NCBI RefSeq assembly: GCF_010450875.1
Contig: NZ_CP048422.1
Coordinates: 799,001 to 863,000 of the forward strand
Length of the DNA: 64,000 bases
Source: Sphingomonas insulae
Lineage (GTDB): Bacteria; Pseudomonadota; Alphaproteobacteria; Sphingomonadales; Sphingomonadaceae
Direction of reading: 5' to 3'
The notes under the pieces are model-generated. The model saw only the letters and a list, made by a program, of their open reading frames with translations, did not search any database and was not told the origin of the DNA. This document shows, one piece after another, positions 1-10,069 of the stretch. Position 1 is the stretch's first letter; every line of letters begins with the position of its first letter. Both the position numbers and the translations under genes were made by a program.

Positions 1-73
1 GCTCCAGGGCTACCCGCTCGTTGACGGACAGGTCGATCAGTTCGCCGAGACGTTCGGCGAGATAAGTGGCCAC
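1..73 (-). CDS. possible N-terminus of an unidentified protein (cut by window edge)
   Basis: Read on the minus strand from a GTG at 73, the frame stays open to the window edge and encodes VATYLAERLGELIDLSVNER and a few more residues, an amphipathic helix-like start. A G-rich stretch lies about 10 bases before the GTG. It would be divergent from murA with about 130 bases between them. Only 24 codons are visible, so neither family nor start can be fixed. The overlapping long antisense frame across murA is a GC-rich shadow. Confidence 0.3.
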   Translation of the reverse strand, partial: MATYLAERLGELIDLSVNERVALE

Positions 74-204
74 GCGGTCGCATCCCCCCGAAACTTGCCA
101 GCCACGCGTAACCAAACCACGCAAACCACTGCATTAAAATCGATCAAGGGGGGCGCATCGATTGTCACCTTGCACCGCCGCCGCAGGGCGTTAGACGCTG
201 GTGC

Positions 205-1488
205 ATGGACCGTATCCTCATCCGCGGCGGCAATCGCCTGTCCGGCCGCCTGCCGATCTCCGGCGCGAAGAATGCCGCGCTGACGCTGATGCCCTGCGCC
301 CTGCTGACCGACGAACCGCTGACGCTGCGCAACCTGCCGCGGCTGGCCGATGTCGACGGCTTCGGCCACCTGCTCAACCAGCTGGGCGCGTCGACCGCGA
401 TCGAGGGGACGCGGCCGGAGGACTTCGGCCGGGTCATGACGATCCGCGCCGGCAAGCTGACCTCGACCGAGGCGCCGTACGACATCGTCCGCAAGATGCG
501 CGCGTCGATCCTGGTGCTCGGCCCGGTGCTGGCCCGCGCCGGCGAGGCGACGGTGTCGCTGCCCGGTGGCTGCGCGATCGGCAATCGCCCGATCGACCTC
601 CACCTGAAGGCGCTCGAGGCGATCGGCGCGGAACTGGAAATGGCGGCAGGCTATGTCAAGGCGACCGCGCCCGGCGGCCGCCTGTCCGGGGGGCGCTACC
701 GCTTTCCGGTGGTGTCGGTCGGTGCGACCGAGAATGTCGTGATGGCGGCGGTGCTGGCCAGGGGCAGCAGCGTGATCGAGAATGCCGCGCGCGAGCCGGA
801 GATCGTCGACCTGTGCAATTGCCTGGTCGCGATGGGCGCGCGCATCCAGGGCATCGGCACCGACACGCTGGAGATCGAGGGCGTCGATCGCCTGCACGGC
901 GCGACCTATGCGGTGATGCCCGACCGGATCGAGGCGGGCAGCTACGCCTGCGCCGCGGCGATCACCGGGGGGTCGCTGGAGCTGGTCGGCGCCAACGCCG
1001 CCGACATGCAGGCGACGATCGACGCGCTGCGCTCGGCGGGCGTCACCGTCGACACGACGAAGGACGGCGTGAAGGTCGAGGCGACCGGGCCGCTCGGTCC
1101 GGTCGATATCTCCACCTCGCCCTATCCCGGCTTCGCCACCGACATGCAGGCGCAGTTCATGGCGATGCTGTGCAAGGCGGGCGGCACCAGCGTGCTGACC
1201 GAGACGATCTTCGAAAACCGCTACATGCACGTGCCGGAACTGGCGCGGATGGGTGCCGACATCCAGGTCCATGGCCGCACCGCGCTGGTGAAGGGCGTCG
1301 ACCGCCTGGCCGGTGCGCCGGTGATGGCGACCGACCTGCGCGCCTCGATGAGCCTGATCCTCGCCGGGTTGGCGGCAGAGGGCGAAACCGCCGTTGCCCG
1401 CGTCTATCACCTCGATCGCGGGTACGAGCGGCTGGAGGAAAAGCTGTCCGCCGTCGGCGCCGACATCGAACGCGCCAGCGACGGCTGA
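205..1488 (+). CDS. murA: UDP-N-acetylglucosamine 1-carboxyvinyltransferase MurA
   Basis: Cytoplasmic enzyme of the first committed step of peptidoglycan synthesis; it transfers enolpyruvate from PEP to UDP-GlcNAc. The 427-residue length is normal for the family. The N-terminus carries the K22-N23 substrate-binding pair in ISGAKNAAL. The catalytic, fosfomycin-targeted cysteine is Cys123 in [12 protein letters not shown]. The C-terminal half holds [12 protein letters not shown] and the [10 protein letters not shown] segment typical of EPSP-synthase-like folds. The chosen ATG opens [10 protein letters not shown], the usual MurA start; the longer overlapping frame from 201 is a shadow. It appears to be a single-gene unit, with no partner close downstream on the same strand. 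Confidence 0.97.
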   Translation: MDRILIRGGNRLSGRLPISGAKNAALTLMPCALLTDEPLTLRNLPRLADVDGFGHLLNQLGASTAIEGTRPEDFGRVMTIRAGKLTSTEAPYDIVRKMRASILVLGPVLARAGEATVSLPGGCAIGNRPIDLHLKALEAIGAELEMAAGYVKATAPGGRLSGGRYRFPVVSVGATENVVMAAVLARGSSVIENAAREPEIVDLCNCLVAMGARIQGIGTDTLEIEGVDRLHGATYAVMPDRIEAGSYACAAAITGGSLELVGANAADMQATIDALRSAGVTVDTTKDGVKVEATGPLGPVDISTSPYPGFATDMQAQFMAMLCKAGGTSVLTETIFENRYMHVPELARMGADIQVHGRTALVKGVDRLAGAPVMATDLRASMSLILAGLAAEGETAVARVYHLDRGYERLEEKLSAVGADIERASDG

Positions 1489-1576
1489 TCCCCGGGGCCT
1501 GCTCGGTACTGGGATGGTGCCGCCGCGCGGGTGGTGACGAGCCGGCCTACGACAAACCGCGCCTCGCCCCCCACGC

Positions 1577-1604
1577 CGTCATCCCCGCGCAGGCGGGGAC
1601 CCAG
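1577..1604. repeat. REP-type extragenic palindrome
   Basis: The sequence begins CGTCATCCCCGCGCAGGCGG and continues to GGGACCCAG, with a self-complementary CCCCGC..GCGGGG core. It is one of several GTCATCCC..GGGACCC units in this window, all between genes. Confidence 0.7.
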
Positions 1605-1699
1605 AGCCGCCAACCTCGCGGTGCACACGGCAACGCCGGCGCAAGCGCGTCCCCGCTCACGCACGCACAATCACGCTTGATCGCACGCCGACGCCCCGA

Positions 1700-2221
1700 T
1701 CAGGCGATCCGGTCCGGCACCTCGGCCGCATCCTCCGCGATCGCCGCAGCCGGCGCGACCGCTTCCCACGGGAACACGAACCAGTCCTTCGTCTCGAGCC
1801 GGTCGATCGTCCGTGCACGATAATCGACCCGCTCGGTCGACCGCACATTGTCGATCAGCGTCGCGAAGCGCAGCACCGCCGCGGTCGCGCCCGCCGCGAC
1901 GAACGGCTTGCGGATATGCGCGATCGTCCGGCCCGAATCGTTGATATCGTCGACGAACAGCAATCGCTCGCCCCGGCGCGTCCGCTCCGCCAGTCGCAGC
2001 AACGGGGCGTCGGCGAAATCCTCGACCTGGCTGGAATAGTCGACCGACAGCATCGGCAGGCCGGTCGCATGGCTCAGATAGACCGCGGGCGCCAACCCGC
2101 CGCGGCCGATGCCGATGATGAAATCGGGCGTCCAGTCGCCGGCGGAAAGGTCCCCGGCCAATGTCCGGACCGCAGCCACGAACGCCTTATGCGGGATGGT
2201 GGTGAAAACAGGCATCGCCAT
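1700..2221 (-). CDS. phosphoribosyltransferase family protein (xanthine-guanine PRTase-like)
   Basis: Type I PRTase-fold protein of about 173 residues. The PRPP-binding loop LLFVDDINDSGRT (hydrophobics, two acidic residues, then SGRT) is intact, and IIGIGRGGLAPAVYLS is the flexible-loop and pyrophosphate-binding segment seen in Gpt/Hpt-type enzymes. It probably salvages a purine base to its nucleotide in the cytoplasm; the base is not readable from sequence. The start is uncertain: GTG at 2230, ATG at 2221 and ATG at 2215 are all in frame and none has a strong ribosome-binding site. The gene stands alone between two repeat-filled spacers. Confidence 0.85.
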   Translation of the reverse strand: MAMPVFTTIPHKAFVAAVRTLAGDLSAGDWTPDFIIGIGRGGLAPAVYLSHATGLPMLSVDYSSQVEDFADAPLLRLAERTRRGERLLFVDDINDSGRTIAHIRKPFVAAGATAAVLRFATLIDNVRSTERVDYRARTIDRLETKDWFVFPWEAVAPAAAIAEDAAEVPDRIA

Positions 2222-2246
2222 CCGATACACGCATCACCCGACCCGA

Positions 2247-2358
2247 AGAAACCCACCAGTGTCCCCGCAGACCGCATCCTGCATGCGAAAGTGCGCAGCG
2301 ACGACGAGACGAAACCCACCAGTGTCCCCACGGACCCGTCCTGCATGCGAAGAGTGCG
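2247..2358. repeat. two-copy imperfect direct repeat of about 45 bp
   Basis: AAACCCACCAGTGTCCCC recurs at 2249 and 2312, and TCCTGCATGCGAA recurs at the end of each unit. The spacing between units is about 63 bp. This is a local duplication within the spacer; there are only two units, so it is not a CRISPR array. Confidence 0.7.
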
Positions 2359-2369
2359 ATCTGTCGCCT

Positions 2370-2467
2370 CCCCGGCGAAGGCCGGGGCCCAGTTGGAAAG
2401 GTCGGCGTAACGGAGGGACACGCTCGCTCACCGACCTTGCCCAACTGGGCCCCGGCCTCCGCCGGGG
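2370..2467. repeat. inverted REP pair, copy 1 of a duplicated block
   Basis: The left arm runs CCCCGGCGAAGGCCGGGG then CCCAGTTGG. The right arm is its near-perfect inverse, CCAACTGGGCCCCGGCCTCC then GCCGGGG. About 40 bp separates the arms and contains the smaller inverted pair AAGGTCGG / CCGACCTT. It could fold into one long hairpin in RNA or in extruded DNA. Confidence 0.8.
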
Positions 2468-2605
2468 AACACCGATCGCCCGCGCCTCTGCGCTTGTTCC
2501 GGTGTCCGCCGGAACACCCCATGCGGACGGCGACGGCACATCAAAACCCATCCGCTCCCTTGCGAAGGGGGCATCCTGAACACGAAGAGTGAAACCCTAC
2601 CGCCT

Positions 2606-2703
2606 CCCCGGCGAAGGCCGGGGCCCAGTTGGAAAGGTCGGCGTAACGGAGCGTCACGCTTGCTCACCGACCTCGCCCGACTGGGCCCCGGCCTCCGCCG
2701 GGG
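2606..2703. repeat. inverted REP pair, copy 2 of a duplicated block
   Basis: The same 98-bp structure as at 2370-2467 with only a few substitutions, mostly in the loop. Similarity continues into the flanks: CGAAGAGTG before, and AACACCGATC with CTGCGCTTGTT after. A larger segment of about 150 bp was therefore duplicated in direct orientation. Confidence 0.8.
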
Positions 2704-2788
2704 AACACCGATCCGCCCGTGCCACTGCGCTTGTTGCGACCCTCCGCCCCGGGAACGCCCCCGGTGTCCGCCGCAAGCACCGCCCCGG

Positions 2789-4102
2789 TCAGATCGCGTT
2801 CAGCGCCTGGTCGAAATCCGCGATCAGGTCGTCGGCATCCTCGACGCCGATCGAGATGCGCACCAGGTTGTCGGTGATCCCCAGCGCCGCCTTGCGCTCC
2901 TCGGGCACCGACAGGTGCGTCATCGCCGCCGGGTGGCTGGCGAGCGTCTCGGTCCCGCCCAGCGACACCGCCAGCTTGGCGATGTGCAGCGCGTCGAGGA
3001 AGCGGAACGCTTCCGCCTCGCCGCCCTTCACGATCAGCGAGAACGTCGATCCGGCGCCGGTGCAATGGCGCGCATAGATGTCCGCCTGCCGTTCCATCCC
3101 CGGCGTATCGGGCAGGAAGCCGAGATAACCGACGCGCTCCACCTTGGGGTGATCGCGCAGGAAGGCGCAGACCTTCACCGCATTCTCGCCCGCGCGGCTC
3201 ATCCGCAGTTCCAGCGTCTCCAGCGACCGCAGCAGCATCCATGCGGTGTTGGGATCGCAGATCGTGCCGATCGTGTTGCGCATCGAACGGATCGTGTTGA
3301 TGTGCGCCTTCGTCCCCAGCACGCCGCCCGCGACCAGGTCGCTGTGCCCGCCGGCATATTTGGTCAGAGAATAGACGACGATGTCGGCACCGTGGCGCAG
3401 CGGCTGCTGCCACAGCGGCCCAAGGAACGTGTTGTCGATCGCGATCGGCGGCTTTTCGTCGACGTCGGCGAAGATCGCGTCGCGGCTGGCGGCGACGGCC
3501 TGGATATCGACCAGCGCGTTGGTCGGATTGGCGGGGCTTTCCAGATAGATCAGCGCGACGTTGCCGGTCTTCGCCTCGGTCAGGACGGCGTCGATCTCCT
3601 CACGCGTGGCGCCGGCGGGGAAGTCCAGCCACTTCACCCCGAACTTGCCGAGGATGCGGCCGATCAGCGTCTCGGTCGCGGCATACAGCGGCCCCGAATG
3701 GACGATGGTGTCGCCCGGCTTGGTCATCGCCAGGAACAAAGTCGCGATCGCCGACATGCCCGACGAGAATGCGAGCGCGTCCTCCGCCTCTTCCCAGATC
3801 GCCAGCCGGTCCTCGAGGATTTCCTGGTTCGGGCCGTTGAAGCGCGAATAGACCAGACCGTCGGCACCACCCGGCCGCTTGCCCGTGACCCCCTCGAAAT
3901 GGCGCTTGCCGGCGGCGGCGTTGGGGAAGACGAAGGTGGAGGTGAGGAAGATCGGCGGCTTCAGCGCGCCCTCGGACAGCGCCGGGTCGAACCCGTGGCC
4001 CATCATCATCGTCGATGGCTTCAGCTTGCGATCGCCGATCCGCTCGACCGTCTTCGCCGGCGGGCTACCCTCGACACCGGTCATCTCTGCTTCGTCTGGC
4101 AT
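2789..4102 (-). CDS. cystathionine gamma-synthase family PLP enzyme
   Basis: Fold-type I PLP enzyme of the Cys/Met metabolism family (437 residues), acting in the cytoplasm in trans-sulfuration or sulfur amino acid breakdown. The Schiff-base lysine is K248 in VVYSLTKYAGGHSD, with the family's FSSGMSA, YLESPANPT and AIDNTFLGP segments in order. SLGGTETLASHPAAMTH near the C-terminus is the conserved substrate-carboxylate region. The ATG is well supported by AAGGAGAG seven bases upstream. Sequence alone does not separate gamma-synthase, gamma-lyase and O-acylhomoserine sulfhydrylase activities, so no gene symbol is given. Confidence 0.93.
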   Translation of the reverse strand: MPDEAEMTGVEGSPPAKTVERIGDRKLKPSTMMMGHGFDPALSEGALKPPIFLTSTFVFPNAAAGKRHFEGVTGKRPGGADGLVYSRFNGPNQEILEDRLAIWEEAEDALAFSSGMSAIATLFLAMTKPGDTIVHSGPLYAATETLIGRILGKFGVKWLDFPAGATREEIDAVLTEAKTGNVALIYLESPANPTNALVDIQAVAASRDAIFADVDEKPPIAIDNTFLGPLWQQPLRHGADIVVYSLTKYAGGHSDLVAGGVLGTKAHINTIRSMRNTIGTICDPNTAWMLLRSLETLELRMSRAGENAVKVCAFLRDHPKVERVGYLGFLPDTPGMERQADIYARHCTGAGSTFSLIVKGGEAEAFRFLDALHIAKLAVSLGGTETLASHPAAMTHLSVPEERKAALGITDNLVRISIGVEDADDLIADFDQALNAI

Positions 4103-4255
4103 GCAACTCTCCTTGGGACAGTGTCATAGACGTTGATCGTAACCGATGAAACCATCTTGGTGGTCGAGATTAGCCCGGCGTTCATACGAAGCCGCAACAC
4201 CGCGAAGAAAGGGCGCGTGCAAAGGCGCGGAGGACGCAAAGGGAGAGGGAGGGAA

Positions 4256-4430
4256 CTCGGTCGGATCGACATTCAACAGCGAAGGCGGCATTTGGACCAG
4301 CTTGCTTCCCCGGCGGAGGCCGGGGCCCAGTTGGGAAGGCCGCTGTAACGCCGGAATGCGCTTCATCACCAGCCTGCCCCAACTGGGCCCCGGCATCCGC
4401 CGGGGAGGTAGAAGGCTGAATGTCGGTACG
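4256..4430. repeat. MITE-like element interrupted by an inverted REP pair
   Basis: The outer ends are GGTCGGATCGACATTCA at 4259 and TGAATGTCGGTA at 4417, matching the ends of the 100-bp elements at 46182, 49292 and 56427. Internally GGCATTTGGACCAGCTTGCT and GGTAGAAGGC are also shared. Where the other copies have a short CCCGGC..GCCGGG hairpin, this one has about 95 bp (4308-4405) forming a complete inverted REP pair like those at 2370 and 2606. It is therefore a composite repeat. Confidence 0.8.
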
Positions 4431-4462
4431 CCGAGGGCAGAGAGATCAGCCCTTCCTTCTCA

Positions 4463-4564
4463 CGTCATCCCGACGAACGTCGGGACCCACGGACGCGCTA
4501 CGGTGGCGGCGGCGCCGGACATCCGGCCTGTCACACCCACATCTCGACATAGGCCGGGATGACG
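4463..4564. repeat. two inverted REP units
   Basis: CGTCATCCCGACGAACGTCG followed by GGACCCAC at 4463 is answered by the diverged inverse copy CTCGACATAGGCCGGGATGA then CG at 4543. The about 50 bp between them is unremarkable. They lie just beyond the 3' end of pgeF. Confidence 0.65.
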
Positions 4565-4678
4565 ACGCTGGGTGCGAGTGAACACAGGCCTCGCCCAAAC
4601 GAGCCGCCTCCGCGCCTCCGCGTGAACCCCCTCTCCAAGCCGTCGCGCGGGATCCATCCGCCGCACCCCGACGAACGC

Positions 4679-5452
4679 CTACTCCACCCCGATCAGGCTG
4701 ATCTGCCGCCCGTAATCCGCCTCGCCGCGATGCGTCGCCCGGCGATAGCTGAAGAACCGGTCCTCGTCGGCATAGGTGTCCAGCCCCAGCGCCTCGATCC
4801 GTGCCAGCCCCGCCGTGGCCAGCCGGTACGCGACATAGGCTTCCAGATCGAATTGGTGATGCCCGTCGCGCCCCGCCGCAAAGAACCGCTCGTTCGCCGG
4901 ATCGGCCCCGGCAAAGGTCCGCAGGAACCCGTCGTCGACCTCGTACGAGGCCCGCGCGATGCACGGCCCGATCGCGGCGACGATGCGGTCGCGCCGTGCG
5001 CCGATCCGCTCCATCGCCGCCACCGTCGCATCGGTGACGCCGCCGATCGCCCCCTTCCAGCCAGCGTGCGCGGCGCCGACGACGCCGGCGGCCACGTCGG
5101 CGAACAGCACCGGCGCGCAATCGGCGGTCAGGATGCCGAGCAGCACGCCCGGCCGGTCGGTCACCATCGCATCGGCCCGCGGCCGCTCGTCGTGCGAATA
5201 CGGCCGCTCGACGTGGACCACATCCGCGGAATGGATCTGGTAGAGGGTGCAGAGCGCCGCGCCGGGCGATACCGCGGCGATGGCGCGTCGGCGGTTCTCG
5301 CCGATCCAGGCATCGACTTCCTGCGATCTGCGGCCGAGGTCCAGGCTGGCGAACAACCCTTCGGACACGCCGCCGCGCCGGCCCAGGAAACCGTGCGCCA
5401 CGCCCGCCATGCTGCGCGCCCGGATCGGCTCCACGCCGGCCGGGACCGTCAC
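4679..5452 (-). CDS. pgeF: peptidoglycan editing factor PgeF (YfiH/laccase-domain family)
   Basis: Cu-oxidase_4 (YfiH) family protein of about 257 residues. In characterised members it removes L-Ser wrongly incorporated into muropeptide precursors. The family's metal- and substrate-site motifs are present: QIHSADVVHV (His), LTADCAPVLFAD (Asp-Cys) and AAHAGWKGAIGG (His). The C-terminus has DTYADEDRFFSYRR and the conserved GRQISLI. The start is the GTG at 5452, overlapping the stop of the upstream acetyltransferase (GTGA); an internal ATG at 5410 (MAGVAHGFLG) is an alternative. A longer open frame to 5893 reads across the acetyltransferase and is a shadow. The overlap implies translational coupling in the MidA-GNAT-pgeF unit. 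Confidence 0.93.
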   Translation of the reverse strand: MTVPAGVEPIRARSMAGVAHGFLGRRGGVSEGLFASLDLGRRSQEVDAWIGENRRRAIAAVSPGAALCTLYQIHSADVVHVERPYSHDERPRADAMVTDRPGVLLGILTADCAPVLFADVAAGVVGAAHAGWKGAIGGVTDATVAAMERIGARRDRIVAAIGPCIARASYEVDDGFLRTFAGADPANERFFAAGRDGHHQFDLEAYVAYRLATAGLARIEALGLDTYADEDRFFSYRRATHRGEADYGRQISLIGVE

Positions 5453-5958
5453 AGCGCCAGCCGCATCAGGTGATCCTCGTCGGCATGGTTGCCGACCATG
5501 AAGGTGTAGATGCCGATCTCCTCGAACCCGTAGCGTTCGTAGAAGCGGCGTGCGCGGACGTTGTCGACATAGACGGACAGGAACAGCTCGCCCGCGCCCC
5601 GGTCGCGCGCGGTGGCGATCACCCGGTCCATCATCCGCGCGGCAAGGCCGCTGCCCTGCTGGCTGCCGAGCAGATACAATTGCCGCAGCTCGATCATCGG
5701 GCCGGCGGGTTCGACGGGCAGCGAATGCGGCCCCATCTTGGCGAAGCCTACGCCCACGCCATCCACCTCGGCCAGCAGGAACGCGAAGGCGGGGTCGGCG
5801 AGTTCCGTCCGCCACCGCTCCAGCGTCAGCCCGTCGAGGAAGCTGGCAAGATCGGCCGGATCGTAGAGGTGCCCGAACGTCGCGGTGAAGCATGCCGCCA
5901 TCAGCGCGGCGATCGCCTCCGCATCGGCCACCGTGGGCGTGCGCAGTTCTGCGCTCAT
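5449..5958 (-). CDS. GNAT family N-acetyltransferase
   Basis: A 169-residue acetyl-CoA-dependent acyltransferase-fold protein. The acetyl-CoA pyrophosphate loop is in QQGSGLAARMMDRVI (Q/R-x-x-G-x-G/A type). The C-terminal VYVDNVRARRFYERYGFEEIG is the classic motif B 'N..A..FYE..GF' of RimI/Acetyltransf_1 proteins. The substrate is unknown. It overlaps the methyltransferase gene upstream (ATGA) and pgeF downstream (GTGA), so the three are surely co-translated; an accessory acetyltransferase between the midA-type gene and pgeF may be lineage-specific. Confidence 0.9.
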   Translation of the reverse strand: MSAELRTPTVADAEAIAALMAACFTATFGHLYDPADLASFLDGLTLERWRTELADPAFAFLLAEVDGVGVGFAKMGPHSLPVEPAGPMIELRQLYLLGSQQGSGLAARMMDRVIATARDRGAGELFLSVYVDNVRARRFYERYGFEEIGIYTFMVGNHADEDHLMRLAL

Positions 5959-7013
5959 GCGCCGAACGCCGCCGGCACGGGCCAGTCGCGATGCGTCACC
6001 GCCAGCGCCTTGAACAGCGTCCCCATGCCGTCCATCAGCCGCGCCCGGTCGGCCAGGATCGATTCGGCCCGATCCGGTGCATGGCGGGCCAGCGCGCTTG
6101 CTCGCCCGTCGATGCCCAGCTGCCCCAGCAGGTCGCGCTGCGTCACCGGGCCCCAGGCGACCGTGCCTGCACCCTGCGCGGCGGCGGCGAGCGTGGTGAA
6201 ATCGACATGCGCGGACAGGTCGGTGTCGCCCGGCGCCTCGAACGGATTGGCGAAAGCATGGCCGCGCACCGCCTGCAGCGTGTCGCCGAGCGCCGGCCCT
6301 TCATGGCCGTAATCGACCACCAGCATCGCGCCGCCCTGCGCCGCGATCCGGCGCGCGAGCGATGCCATCGCGGCGACGCCGGCGGGCGAAATCTCCAGCA
6401 CCGATCCGGCGGGGGCATCGCGCAACGGTTCGGGCAGGACGTCGGCCGGCACCGGCTTGCCCGCGATCGGCAGGAACAGCGTGTCCTGGCACGCGATCAG
6501 CCGCTCGTGCCAGCCGCCGCTCTCGCCGGTGCCGCGGCGGATCAGCTGGCGGATCGGCAGCGCGTCGAAGAATTCGTTGGCGACGACGATCGTTGCGACG
6601 CCGTCGGGCAGCGTCTCGACCGTATCGTGCCACGTCGCCCCCGGCACCCGCCCGGCCTGCGCGGCGCGGAGCAGCGGGCTCGTCTCGACGAAATGCACCG
6701 GCGGGGTCATCCCCGCCCGCGCCATCGCGCGCAACGCATCCTGCGCCAGCGTGCCCCGGCCCGGCCCCAGCTCCACCCAGGCGACGTCCGGCCAGCCGGC
6801 CCGGTCCCACAGGTCGGCGCACCACAGGCCGATGAGCTCGCCGAACATCTGGCTGATTTCCGGCGCGGTGGTGAAGTCGCCGCCCGCACCCAGCGGGTCG
6901 CGCGTCGCATAATAATGTGCATTGGCCGCCGCCATGAACTGCGACACCGGCATCGGCCCGGCGAGCGTGATCGCACGCGCCAGGCGGTCGGCAAGGGGAG
7001 CTTCGTCGGTCAC
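5955..7013 (-). CDS. class I SAM-dependent methyltransferase, MidA/NDUFAF7 family
   Basis: A 352-residue protein of the DUF185/NDUFAF7 group, whose mitochondrial members methylate an arginine of the complex I subunit NDUFS2 during assembly; a similar role on bacterial NuoD is inferred, not shown. Visible family marks are the N-terminal GPMPVSQFMAAANAHYY, the GDFTTAPEISQMFGELIG block, the SAM-binding glycine motif VELGPGRGTLAQD and IVVANEFFDALPI. It overlaps the downstream acetyltransferase by four bases. The lgt-MidA-pgeF neighbourhood is common in alphaproteobacteria. Confidence 0.9.
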   Translation of the reverse strand: MTDEAPLADRLARAITLAGPMPVSQFMAAANAHYYATRDPLGAGGDFTTAPEISQMFGELIGLWCADLWDRAGWPDVAWVELGPGRGTLAQDALRAMARAGMTPPVHFVETSPLLRAAQAGRVPGATWHDTVETLPDGVATIVVANEFFDALPIRQLIRRGTGESGGWHERLIACQDTLFLPIAGKPVPADVLPEPLRDAPAGSVLEISPAGVAAMASLARRIAAQGGAMLVVDYGHEGPALGDTLQAVRGHAFANPFEAPGDTDLSAHVDFTTLAAAAQGAGTVAWGPVTQRDLLGQLGIDGRASALARHAPDRAESILADRARLMDGMGTLFKALAVTHRDWPVPAAFGA

Positions 7014-7143
7014 CGCGTCGAAATGCCGCCCGCGCGGGGACGGCGCAAGGGGTAACGAGCCGCGCCCGTCCCGGCCCGCCCCCGTGCGTCATCCGCGCCG
7101 CTGCGGGACCGACCGGATAAGGCAGGCGCGTGTCCGGCAACCG

Positions 7144-8051
7144 TCAGGCGACGCTCGCCCCGCCCGCGATCGGCTCCACCCGCGTCCGCCGCCCCGGCGC
7201 GGTCAGCACCAGGTACAGGCCGCCCGCGATCATCGGCAGGCACAGCCACTGGCCCATGTGGATGTGCGTCGCCTCGATGAACGTGCCGCGGAACTGCGCA
7301 TCGGGCTCGCGGAAGAATTCGACGATGAACCGCGCGACGCCATATCCCAGCACGAACAGCCCGACGAGCCTGCCCGGCTGGTAGCGCGCCTTGGTCCGCC
7401 AGAACGCGAACCACAGCAGCGCGAACAGCGCCACGCCCTCCAGCCCCGCCTCGTACAGCTGGCTGGGGTGGCGCGCCGGCTCTGGCACGTCGAACGGCAC
7501 GGTCCGCTCGAACACGATCGCCCAGGGCACGTCGGCGGGCTTGCCCCACAATTCGCCGTTCACGAAATTGGCGAGCCGGCCGAAGAACAGCCCGAACGGC
7601 ACCACGCAGGCGATGTAGTCGTGCACCCGCAGCCAGTCGAGCTTGTGCTTTCGCGCGAACAGGATCAGCCCGATCGAGGTGCCGATCACCCCGCCGTGAA
7701 AGCTCATCCCCCGTCCCACAGGCGGAAGATGCGCAGCGGATGCAGGAACATGTCGGGCGCGTAGAACAGCACGTAGCCGATCCGCCCGCCCAGGATGATG
7801 CCCAGCGTCGCATAGAATACCAGGTCGTCGGCATGCCGCCGCGCCATCGGCGCCCCCGGCTGCGCGAGCAGCTTCAGCAGATACCACCAGCCGACCAGGA
7901 TGCCGGCGATATAGGCCAGGCTGTACCAGCGCAGCGTGAAGAAGCCGATCGAGAAGATGTCGGGATGCAGCCCGAGGTCGGCGAAACGGATATGGCCGCC
8001 GCCCGCCGATACGGCAGGGGGGGCAGCAGCGGCGAGCAAGGACAGGATCAA
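7144..8051 (-). pseudogene. lgt: prolipoprotein diacylglyceryl transferase, split by a frameshift
   Basis: Lgt moves a diacylglyceryl group from phosphatidylglycerol to the lipobox cysteine of prolipoproteins at the inner membrane. Both halves are intact. The upstream frame ends ...[20 protein letters not shown] then IFRLWDGG and a stop; the downstream frame resumes [14 protein letters not shown], exactly the continuation expected in Lgt. The signature [13 protein letters not shown] and the C-terminal [16 protein letters not shown] and HMGQWLCLP are present, with about seven hydrophobic segments. One base is missing at a run of five G on the minus strand (7707-7712); a sixth G restores a continuous protein of about 302 residues. 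The start is probably the TTG at 8051 behind GGGGGAAAG, as no in-frame ATG is suitably placed. Confidence 0.88.
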
Positions 8052-8145
8052 GGCTTTCCCCCGGGGTTTCCCGTCTGCATAGTGGCGCAAAGGCACAAGA
8101 CCAAGCCCCAGGCCGAACACCTTGGGGACCCTGTTGGAGAGAGAT

Positions 8146-9825
<1,680 letters not shown>

Positions 9826-9983
9826 TGTTCGGACAGCAGCATGAGGACGGTGATCCACGCCAAGACGCGACACCGAAAAGAGAAAATGGTGTCACGCGGA
9901 GGCGCGGAGGCGCGGAGAATACGGTTTCTGCCACGCACGGGTAGGCAGGATGCAAGAGGATGGCGGCGAACGCGGCGCCATGC

Positions 9984-10026
9984 CCTCGCATCCCCATCCC
10001 CTCGCATCCCCATCCCCTCGCATCCG
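9984..10026. repeat. 16-bp tandem repeat, about 2.7 units
   Basis: The unit CCTCGCATCCCCATCC is repeated perfectly twice and followed by a third partial unit CCTCGCATCCG. It lies in non-coding DNA immediately before a REP unit. Confidence 0.75.
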
Positions 10027-10040
10027 TCACCCCTTTGATT

Positions 10041-10069
10041 CGTCATCCCGGCGAACGCCGGGACCCATG
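10041..10069. repeat. REP-type extragenic palindrome
   Basis: CGTCATCCCGGCGAACGCCG followed by GGACCCATG has a perfect CCCGGCG..CGCCGGG stem with a two-base loop. It belongs to the same family as the units at 1577 and 4463. Confidence 0.75.

Larger units (their letters stand above)
2231..2788. other. gene-free spacer filled with repeats
   Basis: No convincing gene lies between the phosphoribosyltransferase and the trans-sulfuration enzyme. The space holds a two-copy direct repeat (2247-2358) and two nearly identical inverted REP pairs (2370-2467 and 2606-2703), annotated separately. The short frames here read through the palindromes in every phase and look like no protein family. Confidence 0.75.
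4103..4678. other. gene-free spacer with nested and REP repeats
   Basis: It holds the ribosome-binding site and presumed promoter of the trans-sulfuration gene at its left end, then a purine-rich tract GCGCGGAGGACGCAAAGGGA near 4226, a MITE-like element carrying a REP pair (4256-4430), and two inward-facing REP units (4463-4490 and 4543-4564). CTCCGCGCCTCCGCGTG near 4609 is the reverse complement of the same purine-rich repeat type found near 9897. No protein-like frame was found. Confidence 0.75.

Noticed and set aside
37..1410. Long minus-strand frame of 457 codons across murA
   Set aside because: It is antisense to an intact murA and reads as Arg/His/Gly/Asp-rich low-complexity sequence, the usual shadow in high-GC DNA.
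2247..2358. Direct repeats considered as a CRISPR fragment
   Set aside because: Only two units, non-identical, no spacer-like regularity and no cas genes.
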